Source: Prinsepia uniflora (taxonomy: Eukaryota; Streptophyta; Magnoliopsida; Rosales; Rosaceae). From it: a stretch of 64,000 nt of DNA. The notes below the pieces were generated by a model, which saw nothing but the letters and a program-made list of their open reading frames with translations, made no database searches and had not been told where the DNA came from. The stretch covers positions 67,381,586 through 67,445,585 of the forward strand of contig CM064871.1 in NCBI GenBank assembly GCA_032719365.1. Reading direction: 5' to 3'. Every line of letters starts with the position of its first letter. Positions within the stretch are counted from its first letter, which is position 1. This document shows positions 57,912 to 64,000 of the stretch, one piece after another. The position numbers were made by a program, and so were the translations under genes.

Positions 57912-60900
57912 ATGGGAACAAAAATGCAGTGTAAAAGCTACTGGCCAGGGTATTACTCAGTGCGGGATCTTAATGAGGATCCTAACAATTGTAGCTGGCC
58001 TGTATATTATGGAGATAAAACCTTGTCAAATGGGCAGTATTGCAATGGTTTCTTGCAAAGGGCCACTCCTGATGCTTATCCAGGGTATGATAAGGATTTA
58101 GTTAAGAAGACAATGCTTGAGCATGAGGCCATCTTCAAGAACCAGGTACTTGTCAAGTTTCATATTTTTCTCGGCGAGTAATGCCATATATCTTCAAGGC
58201 GGTTTTACTTAAATCAAATTCATGAAATATTTTTTGGGGCTTAAATTCTGAGTGGATGTTATCAATAGCATATATTTGCATATACAAGAGGACCTTAATT
58301 TGGTATTGGCTGAATGGAACCTCAAGTTGAGTCTTGCTTGCTTATTTACATTGCACCCGATATGTTAGACATGTGGAAATTTATTGATTTTCATGTCTTC
58401 CAGGTGTTTGAACTTCATCGGCTGTACAGAACTCAAAGGGACTTGATGGATGAAATAAAAAGGAATGAACTAAATAGAAACCGGATACCCATGGAGGCAT
58501 CATTGTCGTCAAGTCCCTTATTATCCCAAGTTACTTCTGAAGATGCTCGAAAATGGCATGGTTCTAGCTTTCCATTGGTAAACTCTGTCAATGCTGGACC
58601 ATCAATTCCAGGTGTTGAAGGTATCAATTCTTCATCTAGTGCCGTTAAAGGAATTATACCAAAAACCGGTTTGTTTCCTTGCCAAAATGGTGTTAGTTCA
58701 AAAGAGATTGAGGTAATGGAGTCAAGACCCACAAAAGTGAGAAAGAAAATGTTTGATCTTCAACTTCCAGCTGATGTGTACGTCGATTCTGATGAAGGGG
58801 AGCAGTTCAGTGATGAGAAAGCTTCTGGCACACCTAGTTGTCAGCAAAACAAAAATTGTAAAACTGCCTTTGAGGGTGGTGCAAAGCTCTTTTTTGGCAA
58901 TAGTGGGAAGACAGATTGTGAAGGAAATGGTTTGAGATCTGATACATGTTTGAGGAGCACAAATGGTTTGGCTGACTTGAATGAGCCTGTTCAAGTTGAA
59001 GAAACAAATGCCTCAATATATGCTTACCCTCTGGGCAATGACTCTCAACATGGAAAGATTCAAGGTCCTGATCAGGCTACTAAGACAAGGTCACAGCTTC
59101 TAGGTTTGCCAAAGGAAATATCACTCAAATCTCATCATGTAGGTGATAATGTTATCCAGAACAGCTTACATTTGGAGAACGGAAGTGGAAAAGGGTGGTT
59201 TTCCCATGTTCTTGAAGCAGGTATCATTTGTACTTGGAACTTAAATTAAGCTTTAAGTTGGCCCTTTTTGACATCTGCTTTGCCTTAGTTTCGTTTGCTT
59301 TTGTACTTGATTGAACTCTTGTCTAGATTACTATTCCCTATTTCTTTCATTGGAAGGCTTTGTAGATTCATGTGTCATTTAAAAGGAATTTGCATGTAGC
59401 TGGTGAATCTGCAGCACTGCTATGGGCTATGTTACCATTTAGTTAGGCCCTATATTGAGAAGTCTATATTCAGCATGCAGCATTTCTTGTAATAGATCTG
59501 TTCCATTATATGAGTTAATTTCAGCTATCTGCTATTATACTACAGGGCAAAGTAAAAGCAGCATTACAACTGTTTCCCAGTGTCTCCAAACAGAAAAGTT
59601 GGCTACATCGTCCCAGCCAATACAAGTTTCTGGTAACAATGCCCATGAACCCAGTTTCTATCTGGCTGATAAAAGCAAGGTGGACTTGTGGAGAGATAGG
59701 ACAGTTTGTGTTGCGGAGAATTCTGAACGAAGTCATGAAATTTCTAGTAATAAACAACCGGGTGTTTTTTTGGCTTCTCATATACCCAGTCCATATCCCA
59801 ATCTTCCTTCCTCTGAATTGGCCAAATCCTGGACTCACTCGGTTTCATCTTGGGAAAAGCCAGGCAGTAGCTTAAGCCAAAAGCCAATATCAGTTCAAAG
59901 TCACCCATATTTTAACCCATCTGCTACATTGAGTAAGACTTCCCAGTCATCAGTTCAAAGCAATGGGGTTTTTGGAGATAGGTGGTATCTCAACAACAAT
60001 TCTAGTTCGAACCAAGCTTCTGGGAGTGAAGTGCCATACCAAAATGGGTTTTATCACGGTTCCTCCTCAAAGTCTAAGGAACTAGTTCGGTTACCTTCTC
60101 TCAGTTGTGACTATCAGAGCAGTAGTAACAATCATAATGGTGGCCCGGAACGCTTGATGAGTCATGATTCAGCAACGTACTACAAGGGTTCAAATTGCAT
60201 GGATGTGAAGTCTGAAAGGGAAGTCAACTTGAATGCAGTGCTTTCAAACAGTTCATCTAATAAAGAAATACCCCAGAAAGGTCTTAAGATCATGGAGGGA
60301 GAAGGAGAACAAAAACATGGGGACTCTCTTTCTGNNNNNNNNNNNNNNNNNNNNNNNNNNNNNNNNNNNNNNNNNNNNNNNNNNNNNNNNNNNNNNNNNN
60401 NNNNNNNNNNNNNNNNNNNNNNNNNNNNNNNNNNNNNNNNNNNNNNNNNNNNNNNNNNNNNNNNNNNNNNNNNNNNNNNNNNNNNNNNNNNNNNNNNNNN
60501 NNNNNNNNNNNNNNNNNNNNNNNNNNNNNNNNNNNNNNNNNNNNNNNNNNNNNNNNNNNNNNNNNNNNNNNNNNNNNNNNNNNNNNNNNNNNNNNNNNNN
60601 NNNNNNNNNNNNNNNNNNNNNNNNNNNNNNNNNNNNNNNNNNNNNNNNNNNNNNNNNNNNNNNNNNNNNNNNNNNNNNNNNNNNNNNNNNNNNNNNNNNN
60701 NNNNNNNNNNNNNNNNNNNNNNNNNNNNNNNNNNNNNNNNNNNNNNNNNNNNNNNNNNNNNNNNNNNNNNNNNNNNNNNNNNNNNNNNNNNNNNNNNNNN
60801 NNNNNNNNNNNNNNNNNNNNNNNNNNNNNNNNNNGACTCTCTTTCTGCTTTGCCGTGGCTAAAATCTAAGCCTGCTCCAAAGGAGTGGGAGGAGGCTTTC

Positions 60901-62235
60901 TTTCAATCTTCCATGACTAATTCATCCAATAGAAGTGAAGTTGGAAGGGATTTAAATCAAATGTTCTCTCAGGATATGCAATCAGTTCCATGCGGGAATC
61001 ATGTTGAGGCCAAAAAGACCGAAATAGCTGACATCTCATGCAAGAGGAAACTTCTTGGATTTCCTATTTTTGAAAAGCCTCATATTTCTAAGGAGGAGTC
61101 CTCCCTTTCTGTGTCTATTCCTAATCGATCTAAGAGTGAGGTCGAAAATAGCAGGATAAACAAAGGACTGGATATGAACTTGCCTTGTGATCCTTCAGCT
61201 CCTGACTTGCCTAGAATGGATGTAGCAGAGATTCTAGTTGTAGATGAGGAAATGGATACGAAGGTTGCAAGTTTCAGACATATAATTGATTTGAACTCGT
61301 CTATCAGCGATGATGAAGTATCTTTGGAACCTTCTGCTCCAAGCAGCAGTGTGAAGATAACAGTAGGGATAGATTTGGAAGCCCCCATTGTTCCCGAGAC
61401 TGATGACAATGTCATTACTGTGGAGGCATGTGCTGAAAAGCAGAAAGAAATGTCTTTTGCATCATCACAACAAACACCTGAACCTCCTAAAGATGAATTT
61501 GTGAGAGTAGCAGCAGAGGCAATAGTTGCTATCTCTTTGTCGGTTCCCAACTATCATGTGGATGAATACTCTTGCATTCCGTCAGAAGCTTCTTCAACTG
61601 ACCCCCTTCTGTGGTTTGTGGAGATAGCTTCTACTTGTGGGAATGATCTCGAGAGTAAGACAGACGCTGTTTCTAGAGGCAAAAATTATTACATGAACGA
61701 AGAATCTTTATCAGAAGATTTTGATTTTTTTGAAATCATGACTTTGAAACTGGCAGAGACCAAGGAAGAAGATTACATGCCAAAGCCTCTGGTTCCGGAA
61801 AGCTTAAAACTGGAAGAAACGGGCAACACATTACTATCAAAACAGCCGAGAAGAGGCCAGTCACGGAGAGGGAGGCAGCGGAGGGACTTCCAAAGGGACA
61901 TCCTTCCCGGTCTTGTTTCTTTGTCGAGGCATGAGGTAACAGAAGATCTTCAGACATTTGGAGGGATAATGCGGGCAACAGGTCATTCGTGGCATTCAGG
62001 ACTGACAAGGAGGAACTCAACAAGAAACGGCTGTGGTAGGGGCAGGCGACGAGCAGCGATGAGTCCCCCTCCCCCTGTGGAAGCTATCCCAGCTTGTACT
62101 CCACCGACTCCTCAGCATACTAATACTGAAATGGTGCTGGAAGATAGAAGCCTAACGGGTTGGGGTAAGACTACCAGAAGGCCCCGTAGGCAAAGATGTG
62201 CGGCAGGTAATCCTCCATCCGTTCCTTTAACATGA
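57912..62235 (+). CDS. DUF863 family protein (plant-specific), intact apart from a scaffold gap
   Basis: Coding exons are 57912-58145, 58404-59220 and 59546-62235, with GT-AG introns (58146-58403, 59221-59545). Phases fit (78 codons; 272 codons plus 1 base; remainder) to the TGA at 62233-62235. Without the gap and one copy of a 13-bp overlap the protein is 1,075 residues. Family marks: N-terminal MGTKMQCKSYWPGYYS; VFELHRLYRTQRDLMDEI, a probable short helix; DLQLPADVYVDSDEGEQ; LPWLKSKPAP; repeated DLN-type motifs; LWFVEIAS; DFDFFEIMTLKL; and an Arg-rich tail RRGRQRRDFQRDILPG followed by a GHSWHSG segment. Most of the middle is Ser/Asn-rich and probably disordered. The function of the family is not established. 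The basic tail and DLN motifs suggest a nuclear role, which is inference. Confidence 0.93.
60335..60834. other. Assembly gap of exactly 500 N, probably artificial
   Basis: GACTCTCTTTCTG occurs immediately before (60322-60334) and immediately after (60835-60847) the gap. 500 plus 13 is divisible by three, so the frame survives either way. Collapsing the gap onto one copy gives GDSLSALPWLKSKP, a natural DUF863 junction. Confidence 0.85.
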
Positions 62236-62460
62236 AGATGAGGAAGAAGAGGCTTTTAACTTAATGAGTTCTGTAGAGCCAAAATTAGGGTCTTTGGTTT
62301 CTGTGGCTTCACGGGTTTGAGGTTGCCATGGGGATTGATTGCCCTTTCTTGTACATTTTCTTAACCCGAAATCTGGGTTGGCTTGATTTTCTTTCTTGGG
62401 GTGGTACCATCTTTGTATTATTCATAAATAATGTTGCATCATTTATTCCCGGATAGATAA
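62236..62460 (+). other. Likely 3' UTR of the DUF863 gene
   Basis: T-rich sequence after the stop with AATAAT/ATAAAT-like polyadenylation words near 62420-62435. The cleavage site cannot be fixed from sequence alone. Confidence 0.45.
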
Positions 62461-64000
62461 ATACCAGTGTTCTTTTATTTGCTTTTGCATTCTCATTTTC
62501 CTGGTGTCATTTTATCATTATTCTAGATGTCAGTGTGCTTCTTCTCAACCTGATCGACCCCCGGATTTTTTTTTTTCGTGAAAAACATTGCCATTTGTGT
62601 CACGTCTGAGTTCTTATTTTCATTTTGATTTTTGAGTGGAACAAAGGTTGGCCGGTTGATTAGGGCATTACGTTGAACTCTTTTATCTCTTACGCAAGTT
62701 TGAATTTCCAGTTGGGTTTAAATTAGTTATGGAGCAAAAATCTTCAGACCAAGTAGAGAGAGGAATGTGTAGTGATATCAAACCTAAGGAATTTAAGATT
62801 TGAGATTTTATTAGGAAGAATTATTAGGGTGGTGGATGATGTTGTTGCCACATAAGCAAGTAAAACAGGGGGTACACGTACCCACCCACATGATGTGCCA
62901 TGTTTGTTTGTGCATCATAAAGCGGTTTTTAGTTCATTGTCCTTCTTTTTGCAGAAATTTGGGAAGGTTTTTGGCCAAACATGTCCACCAATAAGTTTAT
63001 TTTGCTTGCATTGTCAAAGGAAATAAATATTTCATTCCGGAGTCTGGACCCAAAAGAGTAAGCAAAATAAAGGACAAAAGAAAGCCAACAAAAGTTGATG
63101 CAATCTTGCCAACTCATTACTTTATCAACCACCTTCTCCAATCAATACTAATGATCTTCTATTTAGTACTAAAAAAAAGTTAATTTCTTCATTAAGAAAC
63201 CAAAAGATAAGTATGATTTTGTTACTTTCCATCTTTTGCTTTTTACAGTTTCTTAATTGCACCCAAACATTCCTCTATTCCTTTTGTTACTCTCCAATTA
63301 GTTCATCTTTTTATCTTTAATGTCGGTGATATTGTCTTTTCATTCATGGCAACACTTGTAAATCGTGTCCTCTTCATCTCATGATTCATATTTAAAAACT
63401 TAACTATACATCAAAGAGTAACAAGCATAAACTAATTAATTATTGTAACATTAATTATCAATTTAGGTAGCATTAATCATCAATTTAAGTGAGCTAATTA
63501 GTGAGTTATTGAATATTAACTTACTAAGAGCATTTCCCACGCATCACCTTAATCTTGAGTCCATGCTTAGGTGCCATACAAGAGCAGTGTTCATATTTTG
63601 ATAAATTTTAAATATTTTATTATTTATTTATAGGTAAATATTTGAATATTCTCGTATTATTAATGAAATTCATGCGATTCTGAAGATATATGTGATCCCT
63701 ACTTTCTTTATACTATTTGTTAAATTTAGCAATAAAAATTCTCAAATAACTAAATTCTAAAGTAGGGAATGAGATATAAACTCTATTGTAGCTCCTTTTT
63801 TTTTTCTCTAAAAATCACTAAATTAACTAAAAAATAAAGTATTTTGGAGACTTTATTAAAAATTCTCAAATACTTACGAGATGAAATACATATATTAGAT
63901 ATCAACGTTTCTTTTCTATGAGTGGCCAACTTGAAACCGTACATTATATTATTCAAGTTTAATTCTTTATATAAGAGAGAGAAAAAATCACCTTAGGAAA
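62461..64000. other. AT-rich intergenic stretch
   Basis: No supported gene, RNA or transposon end seen. Confidence 0.6.

Noticed and set aside
60233..60862. Second plus-strand frame through the N gap
   Set aside because: It is mostly unknown residues and out of frame with the DUF863 exons.
62929..63141. Minus-strand 70-codon frame downstream of DUF863
   Set aside because: No homology, no splice context, and length expected by chance.

Overview
The window is nuclear DNA of a flowering plant, most likely a eudicot. It holds a plant-type tRNA-Asn gene, an intron-containing gene of the plant-only DUF863 family, Ty3/gypsy retrotransposons with long LTRs, Mutator-like elements (MULEs), a small hAT-like MITE and a 500-N scaffold gap. 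There are no prokaryotic features. About two thirds of the window is transposon sequence. I assembled the nesting by pairing element ends and reading target-site duplications (TSDs) directly.

Layout. 1-7072: right-hand part of a Ty3/gypsy element on the minus strand (J), with an apparently unbroken gag-pol ORF that leaves the window at base 1, an initiator-Met primer-binding site and a 2.8-kb LTR. 7073-11681: AT-rich intergenic DNA with tRNA-Asn(GUU), a 510-bp hAT-like MITE, a perfect 29-bp inverted repeat and a perfect 68-bp tandem duplication. 11682-13394: a Pack-MULE-like element whose ~290-bp inverted repeats enclose a broken 3-ketoacyl-CoA synthase fragment. 13885-49490: one MULE (10-bp TSD, 146-bp TIRs) of about 5.8 kb of its own sequence, inflated to 35.6 kb by nested LTR insertions. 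It carries a dead MuDR-type transposase (minus strand) and a convergent, dead GRF-zinc-finger gene (plus strand).

Nesting inside the MULE: solo LTR A (15793-30429) holds solo LTR C (17352-20448) and solo LTR B (21838-30363); B holds solo LTR D (22776-28431); D holds solo LTR E (23424-26206). Solo LTR F lies at 30796-33819. Solo LTR G (36057-48166) holds gypsy element H (38429-46709), whose 5' LTR holds solo LTR I (43747-46607). Every one of these insertions has a recognisable TSD, so the order of events can be read: MULE first; then A, F and G; then B, C and H; then D and I; then E.

49501-55860: AT-rich intergenic DNA. 55860-62460: the only clearly intact protein gene, a DUF863 family gene on the plus strand, with a uORF-rich leader, a 1.7-kb leader intron, three coding exons and a gap that looks artificial. 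62460-64000: intergenic DNA.

The most unusual signal is inside the LTRs. All ten carry an intron-like module: a GTGAGTGGRC donor and a CCTCCAG-type acceptor. The donor is complementary to a GYCCACTCAC arm just upstream of the acceptor, and the paired bases covary between LTR subfamilies (A-U, G-U, G-C). Between the arms lies an array of short hairpins whose stems differ between subfamilies. Near the LTR 5' end there is a degenerate 172-bp tandem dimer. I know of no description of this combination.
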